Source: Anisus vortex (lineage: Eukaryota; Mollusca; Gastropoda; Planorbidae). Taken from it: a stretch of DNA of 64,000 bases. The position numbers and the translations under genes were made by a program. The notes beneath the pieces are model-generated. The model was given only the letters and a program-made list of their open reading frames with translations, made no database searches and was not told where the DNA came from. Positions 47,501 to 53,879 of this stretch are shown piece after piece. The stretch lies in assembly GCA_949126835.1 (NCBI GenBank), contig CASBPS010000114.1:275001-339000 (forward strand). The letters are read 5' to 3'. The first letter of the stretch is position 1. Each line of letters opens with the position of its first letter.

Positions 47501-50500
47501 ATTGCCCGAATGGAAAGACTGGCTATAATTGTGACGGTAAAATTAAATAAATTATTTGAAAAATTTGCATAAATCATAATAAGTCTCAGGGCCGTATTTA
47601 GAGTTGTGGGGGCCCTATTTCCCAAATTTATGTGGGGGCCCCTCGTCGCCTCGCTCCTGCTTTCCAAATAATTCAGAAAAGTTTTGTTAATTCATCTTAC
47701 AGTCCGTAAAATCATAAATAAATTATATGTTGCGCTTAGCTTGGTTGGACTGGAGCGCTTAAAATTGTACGGGAGTAAATGAATTTTATTTTACGTTTTC
47801 GACGAAAGAATGGGGATGTCAATAAAAAAAAATATTTTTAGGATGTGTGGGGGCCCCTTTTGTGTGGGGACCCCTGTTCCAATGGAACATGTGGAACATG
47901 CCTAAATACGCCACTGATAAGACTATACAGTGGCGTAACTAAAGCATATGATTTACAGTAAAATTTGAAAAATAAGAACAAGCAAATTGTATACTATTCG
48001 ACAAAACTAAAAGTGTCACTGCTAAAAGAGATGAGATAACAATATGATTTATCTAATATGTAAGTTGTATACATGAAAAGCCCCAAGTGAAAATAACTCA
48101 CTAGACCAACTGGGATGGGGAAAGCCCCTCAGTGAACCTTAGTCACTAGATCAAGTTGGGTGGGCAAATCCCCCAGTGAAACTAAACTATGTCACTAGAC
48201 CAGGATGGGTGGCGTATAGGGGCAGTAAGTTAAATATTACATAGATGGAGAGAGATAGTAGTGACTAAAGGAGATTTATAAATTTAGTCGCGTTTATTAA
48301 TTATATGATATGTGTTCAGTGTACATGTGTAATTAAATACATCTGTAACAAAATGTGTATGCTGCTGTCTTAATCGAAAGTTTTCTTTTTAAAAAATTAT
48401 ATTATTTTAATGGCGTTGACATTTTTAATACTAACTCCCTTCTCCAATACAATACATTATATAATGGTTTTGCTTAACTTTAAATAAAACCATATTTAAA
48501 TCTACCTAAAGCTTACGGCCAGTTGTGTAACTAGAGGGGTGGGGGTGGCTACACCAAGTGTCAAGTTTGGAGGGGCGCAAAACACTTTGTTTACTATACC
48601 TTACTAATAAAGTAATAAATTAAATAGCATTATTAAAAAGTTTTTCTACCCATTCCAGGCGACCCAACCTCCATCTCCCAAGTCGTTTATACCTAGATTT
48701 ACCACTGTTTATGGTTGTTCAGAAAATTCGAAATACACTTTTATTTGAATGTATGTATTTTATGTTTAGATTGTGTCTCTGGTACCTGGGGTGTAGAATG
48801 TAACGAAACCTGCCCTGGTGAATGTATTACTTGGTGCTATCGAGAAAATGGAATATGTCCGTCGTGTCTTGGATATATGGATCCACCACTGTGCACCACA
48901 GGTAGGTGACTTTCATGCCCAGGTAACGTCTTACGTTAATGACTTTTCCATTTCATTTAGCTTTCAAAAGTATGCATTCATTCAATTGTAATACCATATT
49001 TTTATTGTATCTAAGAAGTTTTTTTTTTCAGTCCTACCAACTAGTACAATGTGGTTACAAAAGTTTATATTAACTCTTTTACTAAACTCGATTGAACTAA
49101 CTTGTATTATAGAAACTTTCATTTGAGTTATACATAATTTGTTTCTAGTGTGCCAAGCAGAAACTTATGGTGAAAACTGTAAAGACAACTGTTCCCTACA
49201 TTGTTTAAACACATGTGATCACATTGACGGCAGTTGTTCCCCTTGTAAACCTGAATATCATGGAGACATGTGTGATCAAAGTATGTACCTATTTATAACT
49301 TAAAAGTAGTTATTTCTCTATTACACATACATTGATTATTTTAAGCCTGGAACAAACAACAGGCCACCAGCAGGTTACAATACGGCTCGCGAAGATTTTT
49401 CATCTGGCTCCTCAGAATTTCTTACAACAGTTTTTTGAATTTTTTTGTGTTAATAATGATAACACATTTTCAGAATATTTCGTACTTCTAGTTTTATGAA
49501 ATTACCTATACTTCCAAATGGCAAGAATGTTGCAAACCCTTAGTAATGTTTGTGTTAGCCTAAAGGGAATTTAAAAGTAAAAGAAAATTTCATTTTGGCA
49601 CATTTTGTAGTAGACTGCAGATGTAGGCCTACTGAATTAAAAGAAAAAAAAGAAAACAAACATTTGACAATATTTATGTCCAATAGAAATTGATTGAATC
49701 TCGGAGAGGTAACTGATATAATTTCTCAATTGGCTAAATTGAATTTCAATGCTTTACAGAGATAATTATCAAAGACTACAACTAGAAAATGGGGCACGGT
49801 AGCCGAGCGGCAGCGCGTTCGACTGGCGAGCAGAAGGTCCCGGGTTTGAATCCTGGTGCAGGCTAGGATTATTTCCCGGGTGTCTCTGAGTCTACCCAGC
49901 TCTGATGGGTACCTGACCTTAGTTGGGGTAAAGTAAAGGCGGCTGTGCATTGTACTGGCCACATAATCACCTAGTATTCCGTGGTCACAGAAACTGGTGA
50001 ACGCTGCTTCCTCGGACCTATGGATCAACTCGGTCCGACAGGTACTTTACTTTACTACTAGAAAGGCTATGATTATGAAATAAATCTGTTAAAAGTTATT
50101 TTGATATTTTAAGCCGTTGGTAGGCACCCTAAGCCACGGCTTTAACTTGACAATATAGGCTAAACATTAACTATTGACAGTTTAACTTTTTTGTAGAAAA
50201 CTCTATTATCGTAACTTAAATAGCCTAAATGTAAAATTGACAACAGTAGAATAGATAGACTTACCATAAATAAGATAGAACTGATCAAATGGCTTTAAAG
50301 AATTGTAATAGAAAACTGGCAAACTAAATTATGTTCCTACTGAATCAGAAGCAACTTATTATCACACAATTTTTTTTCAGAAGAACAATTAAGGTCTGAA
50401 GAAACATCTTCTTCAAATACATTCGGCATTGGATTTGGTTCTTCTGTTGTTGTTTTAATTGTTCTATCAGTGGCTGTGTTGATGTTTCTATACATTAGAC

Positions 50501-50562
50501 GAAGAAAATTAAAGAGAAGTGAACAATGTGATCCAAAGTTTCCACTTGTACAGCCCTATTGA
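28663..50562 (+). CDS. Receptor gene 2: signal peptide, nine EGF modules, transmembrane
   Basis: Eleven exons (28663-28729, 33709-33837, 43346-43477, 44793-44927, 46035-46166, 46562-46693, 46944-47075, 47405-47536, 48770-48901, 49149-49280, 50381-50562) join in frame to a predicted 478-residue protein. All internal exons are phase 1-1. Order: signal peptide, a Cys-rich EGF-like module, eight 8-Cys EGF modules alternating mostly between a GTYG type and a GTWG/NPP type, a transmembrane helix, and a short RRRKLKR tail ending LVQPY. It is a tandem paralogue of gene 1 without the F5/8C modules. A MEGF/scavenger-like surface receptor role is inferred from the family. Introns carry a 6.8-kb retrotransposon, a solo LTR, several SINEs and tandem arrays. 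Intron 2 spans 9.5 kb. Confidence 0.87.
28790..28852 (-). mobile_element. Truncated SINE 3' end
   Basis: gatccatagggccgttgaag and cagcgttcacc match the 3' part of the tRNA-SINE at 49793-50055 in reverse orientation. Confidence 0.5.
29290..29890 (+). repeat. Diverged ~40-bp tandem repeat (gene 2 intron 1)
   Basis: About 14 units built from cattacttacagaa, tactgcaaca and agtcaataaacagaat, with variants (aaacctgcaacata). Length varies between units. Confidence 0.85.
30590..30800 (+). mobile_element. LINE 3'-end fragment, same family as 20264
   Basis: Reads YSFFPSGIWASNGLTEP then a 3' UTR with gaaggagcgtctgtaat and a short taagtaagata tail. More diverged than the 20.3-kb copy. Confidence 0.7.
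31082..31205 (+). repeat. 11-bp tandem repeat
   Basis: About eleven copies of ggtatatcaga with one or two substitutions. The 11-bp period cycles all three frames and makes a chance open frame (31017-31214). Confidence 0.92.
31633..32560 (+). repeat. 54-bp tandem repeat, ~17 copies
   Basis: The unit contains ttgatataatttaactacac, aagaactatgttacg and ttgtggattccgtgtttc. Units are over 95% alike except at the right end (32480-32560), which indicates recent amplification or homogenisation. Confidence 0.96.
32850..33420 (-). mobile_element. tRNA-derived SINE with an internally amplified tRNA head
   Basis: The minus strand starts with a tRNA-like head (gtgggagagcgtcagagcg near 33415). It ends with a body (gggtgtctttaagtctaccc at about 32930-32950) that matches the SINE at 49793. 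Between them the head segment is expanded as a 32-bp minisatellite. Confidence 0.75.
32981..33398. repeat. 32-bp minisatellite derived from the SINE head, ~13 copies
   Basis: The unit is ccgaacctaggaccttatgt plus acgatacaccag. Its reverse complement (cggctggtgtatcgt...aaggtcctaggttcgg) aligns with the anticodon-arm to B-box segment of the SINE at 49810-49855 (cgactggcgagcagaaggtc...ggtttg). Confidence 0.9.
33709..33837 (+). CDS. Gene 2 exon 2: first EGF-like module
   Basis: Begins GVYSMSFPLPNNC, with cysteines in NCLHCHES, FCYRCKAG and HMCNQ. Seven cysteines and no leading CxxG motif make it an N-terminal variant. Acceptor ccaactag, donor GTACGA. Confidence 0.83.
33985..34190 (+). mobile_element. 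tRNA-derived SINE-like repeat
   Basis: Same order as 6540-6732: tgtgttcaaccaagcatatc, ttattgtctcatattttact, an A-box-like tagctaagtggatggc and a decayed B box agattcgattct. Preceded by an AT microsatellite like the other copy. Confidence 0.55.
34445..35098 (-). repeat. 3' LTR
   Basis: 654 bp, terminal TG...CA in element orientation. Lacks 24 bp present in the 5' LTR (the cttaacaaggaagcttcagt segment near 40822). Confidence 0.92.
35099..35113 (-). other. Polypurine tract
   Basis: The minus strand reads CATTGGGTGGGGGCG directly before the 3' LTR, as required for plus-strand priming. Confidence 0.7.
35114..36357 (-). other. Non-coding 3' region of the retrotransposon
   Basis: About 1.24 kb between the RNase H tail stop (36358) and the polypurine tract. 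No envelope-like frame or other domain was recognised. Confidence 0.6.
36358..36413 (-). pseudogene. RNase H C-terminal tail left by the RT deletion
   Basis: In a frame shifted from ORF2 the minus strand reads TRDNFTADTLSRVLHD then stop. The pattern N..ADTLSR is the end of Ty3/gypsy RNase H. It joins directly after the YPIP motif at the start of RT, so about 1.3 kb or more (inferred from usual RT-RNase H length) is missing. Confidence 0.78.
36411..39737 (-). CDS. ORF2: Gag-protease-integrase-(truncated RT) polyprotein
   Basis: 1108 codons without a stop. Residues ~78-160 resemble a SCAN/capsid C-terminal domain (YRKLFRDRKK...LEQWLRSQN...ILFEEF). There is a CCHC knuckle at ~223-236 (CFNCKKEGHIKKDC) and a protease DTGS at ~351. 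The integrase H2C2 finger is at ~603-643 (HDLPFAGH...CKTCHVC). The integrase core carries D674, D733 (SDQG) and E769, spaced D,D-35-E. A basic C-terminal region follows, then RT fingers at ~1020-1103 ending TDWYPIP. The RT YxDD centre is absent. The start ATG overlaps the ORF1 stop (ATGA). Overlapping plus-strand frames are shadows. Confidence 0.92.
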   Translation of the reverse strand: MKQHLPIFREEDVQDFFLLFERIAVDYQFPDDKMALLLRSTLNKGKALDVVLSLTPEEINDYEVIKDRVLKSYSLTPEKYRKLFRDRKKAYDQTYVDFLRQKEKMLEQWLRSQNVSEFNKLKNLILFEEFNDCIRVDIKTHISDRGVEDVHEAARLADNYAIIHASIKPYYADKPKVHKPEPKEASKPKETSENNNKNSGVNNNSNLVHFRKQTDVNKAKVVCFNCKKEGHIKKDCWTLTKKQGAILHCARVKKDSKQTEEVCNTGSRNSKEMRPAAPIVVESMVFENSLSKVKENSCTQSIMLSEGREEQMVPEVPEEDDLSDFRPFVYEGTVSTEVDVLSKKKIQILRDTGSAVSVILEGSVPLTDATSTGESVVLRGASMEAVEAPLHRIKLESDIFTDNIVVGVWRALPVKGVSVILGNDIMGGRVTVEPMVKVLETKMAEDKNLRPANERPTCALTRAMQKKKSVKTPATPCSATKDVFVCSADTHANETVITETPDIDLSATFFAELTTGDATENDNILSPKQKLVKEQLNDEVIMQLKMKAFDEKTADAMAECFYMKDEVLMRKSKPLNSGTNEWDSIHQIVIPKCYRQDILRMAHDLPFAGHMGVRKTHHRILPYFYWPGLRRDVEQYCKTCHVCQMVGRPNQRIPVAPLQPIPAFDEPFSHILIDCVGPLPKTKAGFQYLLTVMCSSTRFPEAIPLRNITTVKVVDALTKFFTRYGLPKTVQSDQGTNFTSNIFEEVIEQLGISHRLSSAYHPEIQGALERFNQTLKSMLKKYCYENEKDWDKGVPYVLFAAREAIQESLGFSPFELVYGHSVRGPLKLLHETWLTNSEPIGLLSYVDKFKNRLYHAFNHVKIHFPQMQERMRQNYDCKATARTFAPGDKVLVFLPLQNQPLSAKFSGPYEIESKLGEVNYLIKTPDRRQKQRVCHINLLKPYVSRETSKPREVPMISLARVPTDLSRIEYKFAESKLNNTDALKSLDTRLEHLPVEDKEKIIELVHENKSMFTNVPSRTHVIEHDVVLTEGARSIKQHPFDPIRPEHIKLDVKYMLEDDIGEKCDSKWCTPCVMVPKADHTLQFYRDFGKLSNLTETDWYPIPVSSTR
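39734..40174 (-). CDS. ORF1: small N-terminal Gag-like protein with SAP-like motif
   Basis: 146 codons. The N-terminus MSFAELKELAESFGIEAGQA looks like a SAP motif (helix-extended loop-helix). The middle is acidic/Ser-rich, and the C-terminus is a charged helix (RMELERIRIESRERIEMARM), probably coiled coil. The last bases overlap the ORF2 ATG as ATGA, which suggests termination-reinitiation coupling. Function inferred as a Gag matrix-like part. Confidence 0.75.
   Translation of the reverse strand: MASNISSEELNAMSFAELKELAESFGIEAGQARPNRNRLIKEIMTCLNGQNAMNTGNVVEVGQNDINEGYVAPSGAEVIAHGDEVRNMSSRSSNNDEDEGLSENLKFQLAMKRMELERIRIESRERIEMARMNRPYHRSNGMDIAQ
40425..40593 (-). repeat. ~60-bp tandem repeat carrying the primer-binding site
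   Basis: Nearly three units (cagatca/ggtcagaaaaagtagaact, caaatatacc, gagaccaccaaattttg) in the leader just inside the 5' LTR. The unit includes the putative primer-binding sequence, so it is present at least twice. Confidence 0.7.
40578..40588 (-). other. Primer-binding site (putative)
   Basis: The minus strand reads TGGTGGTCTCG five bases after the 5' LTR. TGG pairs with a tRNA 3' CCA end. The tRNA identity was not determined. Confidence 0.55.
40594..41271 (-). repeat. 5' LTR
   Basis: 678 bp. Same termini as the 3' LTR and near-identical throughout. Confidence 0.92.
41289..41537. mobile_element. Short hAT-like MITE in (TA)n
   Basis: The left end CAGTGCTTTTATTGTAAC and the right end (reverse complement CAGTGCTTATTTTATGAC) are inverted. 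TATATATA lies on both sides. 249 bp, with ggtaccggtacg palindromic repeats inside. Confidence 0.6.
41970..42430 (+). mobile_element. LINE fragment, Rex1/CR1-like
   Basis: Reads ITKTKELIVDFRKQKQ, YKYLGITINNKLSWDDHLE, RQRLFSLYKLNKFR and, after a frameshift near 42300, RLDSLTKRASKVTHMTLL, QQRYLCKLQKILK. These blocks match the minus-strand LINE at 27084-27521 and Rex1-type RTs. 5'-truncated. Confidence 0.8.
42750..43002 (-). mobile_element. tRNA-derived SINE upstream of exon 3
   Basis: The minus strand starts gaacggtggccaagcggcag (A-box region) at 43002 and ends with a body like gatcaactcggtcc (gatcgttaggacggg at 42753). Related to the SINEs at 32850, 45208 and 49793. Confidence 0.7.
43346..43477 (+). 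CDS. Gene 2 exon 3: EGF module (GTYG type)
   Basis: 8-cysteine module beginning VCQPGTYGTNC and ending YHGDFCDE. Acceptor ttatttag, donor GTTTGA (a weaker GTTTG donor). Confidence 0.88.
43789..44523 (-). mobile_element. Diverged solo LTR of the same retrotransposon family
   Basis: Starts tgttacgtccacaatcccct and ends ttgaca, co-linear with the LTRs at 34445 and 40594 but with many substitutions. 735 bp, no internal region. Flanked by (AT)n on both sides. Confidence 0.88.
44524..44594. repeat. (AT)n microsatellite
   Basis: About 35 AT dinucleotides directly after the solo LTR. Confidence 0.95.
44793..44927 (+). CDS. Gene 2 exon 4: EGF module (GTWG/NPP type)
   Basis: 8-cysteine module beginning ECVPGTWGLQC and ending NPPDCNT. 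Acceptor gttctttag, donor GTAGGT. Confidence 0.88.
45208..45424 (-). mobile_element. tRNA-derived SINE upstream of exon 5
   Basis: The minus strand starts ggtcacagtagcggagcgac at 45424 and ends with agccctgtggatcac. It has the same orientation and position relative to the next exon as the copies at 32850 and 42750. Confidence 0.7.
45500..45950. repeat. GC-rich insertion, unclassified
   Basis: A ~450-bp block clearly richer in G+C than its surroundings. It interrupts intron sequence that is otherwise co-linear with the intron before exon 3 (ttcagaga...tggttac on the left, gatgcata..acatatta on the right). The minus-strand open frame (45900-45703) has no recognised domain. Confidence 0.5.
46035..46166 (+). 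CDS. Gene 2 exon 5: EGF module (GTYG type)
   Basis: 8-cysteine module beginning MCIPGTYGTNC and ending YHGLDCDQ. Acceptor tttatttag, donor GTATAA. Confidence 0.88.
46562..46693 (+). CDS. Gene 2 exon 6: EGF module (GSWG/NPP type)
   Basis: 8-cysteine module beginning ECDPGSWGVEC and ending NPPMCTE. Acceptor cttattctag, donor GTAAAT. Confidence 0.88.
46944..47075 (+). CDS. Gene 2 exon 7: EGF module (GTYG type)
   Basis: 8-cysteine module beginning VCQPGTYGDNC and ending YQGIKCDE. Acceptor tattttcag, donor GTATTT. Confidence 0.88.
47405..47536 (+). CDS. Gene 2 exon 8: EGF module
   Basis: 8-cysteine module beginning ACSATKYGDNC and ending KTGYNCD. Breaks the simple A/B alternation. Acceptor tgtattttag, donor GTAAAA. 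Confidence 0.87.
47587..47916. mobile_element. Non-autonomous hAT-like element
   Basis: The left end cagggccgtatttag and the right end ctaaatacgccactg are imperfect inverted repeats of the common hAT type CAGNGNCGTATTTAG. Flanking octamers ataagtct and ataagact differ at one base, consistent with an 8-bp target duplication. Confidence 0.75.
48070..48215 (+). repeat. ~47-bp tandem repeat, three units
   Basis: Units of gccccaagtgaaaataactc / actagaccaactgggatggg with substitutions, in intron 8 of gene 2. Confidence 0.75.
48524..48704. mobile_element. Short hAT-like MITE (weak)
   Basis: The left end cagttgtgtaactagaggg and the right end (reverse complement cagtggtaaatctaggt) are loosely inverted. 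Flanking octamers match at five of eight positions. A related left end, cagtggcgtaactaaag, is at 47928. Confidence 0.35.
48770..48901 (+). CDS. Gene 2 exon 9: EGF module (GTWG/PP type)
   Basis: 8-cysteine module beginning DCVSGTWGVEC and ending PPLCTT. Acceptor tatgtttag, donor GTAGGT. Confidence 0.88.
49149..49280 (+). CDS. Gene 2 exon 10: EGF module
   Basis: 8-cysteine module beginning VCQAETYGENC and ending YHGDMCDQ. Acceptor gtttctag, donor GTATGT. Confidence 0.88.
49793..50055 (+). mobile_element. tRNA-derived SINE, best-preserved copy
   Basis: The head has gcacggtagccgagcggcag (A-box region) and ggtttgaatcc (B box) at tRNA spacing. The body has gtgtctctgagtctacccag and ends cggtccgacaggtactttac. 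The master-like copy for comparing 28790, 32850, 42750 and 45208. It lies in the last intron of gene 2, sense orientation. Confidence 0.85.
50381..50562 (+). CDS. Gene 2 last exon: transmembrane helix and tail
   Basis: The acceptor is ttttttcag. About 20 extracellular Ser/Glu-rich residues are followed by a ~22-residue hydrophobic helix, RRRKLKR, and a short tail ending LVQPY with TGA at 50560-50562. Homologous to 22408-22661, but the tail is about 30 residues shorter. Confidence 0.88.
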
Positions 50563-50580
50563 TGTCAATGTTGACATGTA

Positions 50581-50586
50581 AATAAA
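50581..50586 (+). terminator. Poly(A) signal of receptor gene 2
   Basis: AATAAA 19 bases after the stop codon. Further AATAAA-like sites follow at about 50610-50625. Confidence 0.55.
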
Positions 50587-50889
50587 AGAAATTGTATCTT
50601 TTAATGCTAATAAATAATTACAATAAAACTGATGGGCATAGACAAATCATTTTTATTTTTTTCTGAAAACACTCTACATTGCAATATTCACAAAACAATC
50701 AACATCCAATTTCAACAAAAACAATCTGACTTTTCATTATTAAGTCAACACTATAGAACATAAAAAACAATACACTCATACAAAACAAATTAGAAGGTGC
50801 TATAGGCATCATCAAAAAGCAAGCACTTAGTTAAAAGTACATTGGACGGATAATTAAAACACCATACAACTAACCACTAGCAATATACA

Positions 50890-51332
50890 TATACGGCATT
50901 AGACTCGATTAATTATATAACAATAAACAATAACACAACACATTTCTTTGGCACTCAATCCTACCCTTTATATGGATCAGTCAAACGTAGTTTACAAAAC
51001 ATCCAACACTTAAAACACAGCAAGACTAAAAACATTCTCACAGATCTCATTATATTATGCAATAACCCCCCTACCCTCCCCCCACCCCACACACACTATT
51101 CACCATAATTAAGTGGGGGAAACACTTAAACATCACAGAATTCAGTAATACATTCAAAAACTTAAATCACAAAAACACCACACCCCAAGCCATAGAAATA
51201 GCATACAGACTTATCTACAATATGACACTCAACAATAACACCAACAAAACAAACATAAAAAAAAAATATACTAGACACAACAACAAAAGCAGATTCAAAC
51301 AAGACATTAAACTAAACAAATACCAACACTAA
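50890..51332 (+). mobile_element. Probable retroelement ORF remnant
   Basis: Frame NIQHLKHSKTKNILTDLIIL, a shift in a C-rich run near 51070-51100, then TIIKWGKHLNITEFSNTF and QAIEIAYRLIYNMTLN, ending in a stop at about 51330. Asn/Lys-rich and shaped like the C-terminal region of some LINE ORF2s. Family not identified. Confidence 0.35.
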
Positions 51333-51339
51333 ATCATTT

Positions 51340-53190
51340 CACATTTTGTTTTAGGATTTTATAATAGATCTATCTAATTTCTTACTGCTTCAAACTAAGT
51401 TTTGTGTACTCAGATATGCTCGGAACCATTAGCCTACGTTTTAGTTAATGAACTCATTTAAATAAGTGTTTTAATCTAAGGCCTAAGATATAACTGTTTG
51501 TTTTAAAACTACAATTTTGTGTACTTTGATATGATTAAAAATTTTCTAAGTTAACATGTTAAATACAATAGCAACTCTTTTTTGTACTCTATGGCCATTA
51601 TTATTTATACTAAATATGTTGTACAAATTGTATAATGTAAGAAAAATTTAATCCTCCTCCTGGTTATCGAGAAGTAAACACCGTGGATAGTTATTGTTTT
51701 TCTTTTTTATGCCACCCTAATACCACAAAGAGAACATGTGTTAAAACCCGCTGACCTTTTTTGTTCTTAAAACAAATGGAATGTTACACAGATACGTCAT
51801 TCCTACTTTTTTAAAACATCAAATAGTTGTGTCTAAAATAATTACTTTTATTTATCGTGTAAGATTTATTTAAAAAGTTATAATTTAATTGAGTATGACT
51901 GTATAATGGAGACCCCCTTTCGATAATAGCGTGCCAAAGTAAGATTTATAAATCATTCATTGTGCTAACAACCTAACAGTTACTTTTCTTCTAGAAAAAA
52001 CTCAAATTGCATATTTCAGGGACCTGCCGCGCCGCTTTAAAATAAATCGCTATGCGTGTCATGTCTGGCACGCGTGCCGTAATTTGCCGACCCCTGCTGT
52101 AGACTATGTTCGTGTGTGTATGTATACATGTTTTGAAAACTTTGGAAATTACTGGCGTAGAATGTCTACACAACTGCTACTTTGTTTTACGGTCAACTGC
52201 TCCTACTTGTGCAAATGACGAGGCTTGAGACGGCAACTGGTCTCTTTCCCCCCCCCCCCCCAACCGTTTTCCCTTTTCATTTCCTGTCGTGTTTCGCTGA
52301 TCTATACCCCACCTTTCTCCCTCCACCCACTAACGTCCCTTTCGTCTATTTACCCTCTTTCTTTCATTCCCATGCATAAGCTCTTCAGACCAATGCAGTA
52401 AATCTTTGATACACATGTACAATACGGTACTTCTATATGAGAGACAAAATCAAGCGTAGGCCAATGCTAGAATGAAAATAAAAGGTGTGATATACAAATA
52501 GCAGCCCCACTCCCTCTTTCGGTCAGAACCGTCATGGTGTCAACATGTCTTCGGGCAACACTGACTGGCAAGGAAGGAAAGGCCATGAAAGGCGCCCCTT
52601 TAATCCAACTTACGTTACATTACATTGTTACACCATCACTGCTCAGTACACCCCCCCCCCATCTTACGTTCCCCCGACTAAATATTCAATAGTCATCGCC
52701 GATGGGAAACGGCCACAACTATTTTAACTTTAAAGGCAATTTATTTGTCAACCATTTGTACATTTCTATAAACTTTCAATGGTCCTTGTTGGTGGGGAAA
52801 AGCAAGCGACCTTGGAACTATAAGAACCCATTTCATTTTTTCTAAGAATGTCACACTTGGCCTGATGCTAAATGTAAAACGCAAGATGAGAATGACAAAA
52901 TAACTTTAAAAAATTAAAGAAACGAACGAAAGAATGTGTGAATGTTTAAACTCTACATATGTATTTATAATATATATATCATCAAAGTTCATGTACTTAT
53001 GATCAATAATCATATTCACAATAAAAAATGTATCTGTCCGACCAAAGGAAAAAAAGGTATATTGTTATAAATGGCCGAAATTTATTTAGCATATTTTATG
53101 TCCGACAGTCCACTATAATATCGGAATTGTCAGGAACTGTCCGACCCAGCCTATACATGTGTAGAGATATGGATTAAATATATTGTGTTC
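51340..53190. other. Intergenic, little recognised
   Basis: Contains poly-C/CT tracts (52250-52261, 52645-52655) and a hAT-terminus-like gccgacccctg at 52087-52097 whose partner end was not found. No coding region recognised. Confidence 0.4.
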
Positions 53191-53195
53191 TCTAT

Positions 53196-53745
53196 GTAGC
53201 TCTAAAGAGGCTCAAGCCAATATGGAAAGACAAGAACCTAGCCCTCAGCACCAAAATCAGGCTGATGCGCTCACTGGTCCTCTCCATTTTCTTATATGCT
53301 TGCGAGTCATGGACACTAACAGCGGAGCTGGAAAATAGGATAAACGCCATGGAAATGAGATGCTTCAGGACCCTGCTCGGTATCTGTTACAAAGACTATA
53401 TCACCAACGAACAGATAAGAAAAAGAATACAACAGGAAATTGGAAAGTATGAAGACCTGCTGGCCACAGCCAAGAAAAGAAAACTGGAATGGTATGGCCA
53501 CGTCACCAGAACCAACGGGCTTGCAAAGACCATCCTGCAGGGTACCACCAGAGGAGGCAGAAAGAGAGGAAGACCAAAGAAACGTTGGGAAGAAAATATC
53601 AAGGAATGGACAGGTACAAAACTGTGCGAGGCAATGAGAACGGCTGAGAGACGGGAGGAGTGGAGGAGGCTGGTTTACATGTCATCTGTGGCGCCCCAAC
53701 GGTCTAACAGACTACGGGATATGTAGGTGTAGGATGTAGGATGTA
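53196..53745 (+). mobile_element. Non-LTR retrotransposon C-terminal fragment
   Basis: The frame ALKRLKPIWKDKNLALSTKI runs into YACESWTLTAELENRI, EWYGHVTR, TILQGTTRGGRKRGRPKKRW and SVAPQRSNRLRDM, then a stop at 53726. It is open for about 175 codons. A tandem taggatg-type tail follows at 53727-53745. Same family as the minus-strand fragment at 4938-5400 but better preserved. Confidence 0.85.
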
Positions 53746-53879
53746 GCTTTAGCCTAATAGTTTACGGTAATTGAACAACGCCATTTAGCTTTTCATTAAA
53801 CGACTTTAATACCCTGACAGAAAGCATGCTATGGCCGCTTTGGGATAGCACAAAACGATGCGTGGTATAAATTTAACTT

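Noticed and set aside
49797..49870. Possible true tRNA gene
   Set aside because: It has A- and B-box-like sequences, but the acceptor stem does not close convincingly. It continues into a body shared with other repeats, so it is a SINE head.
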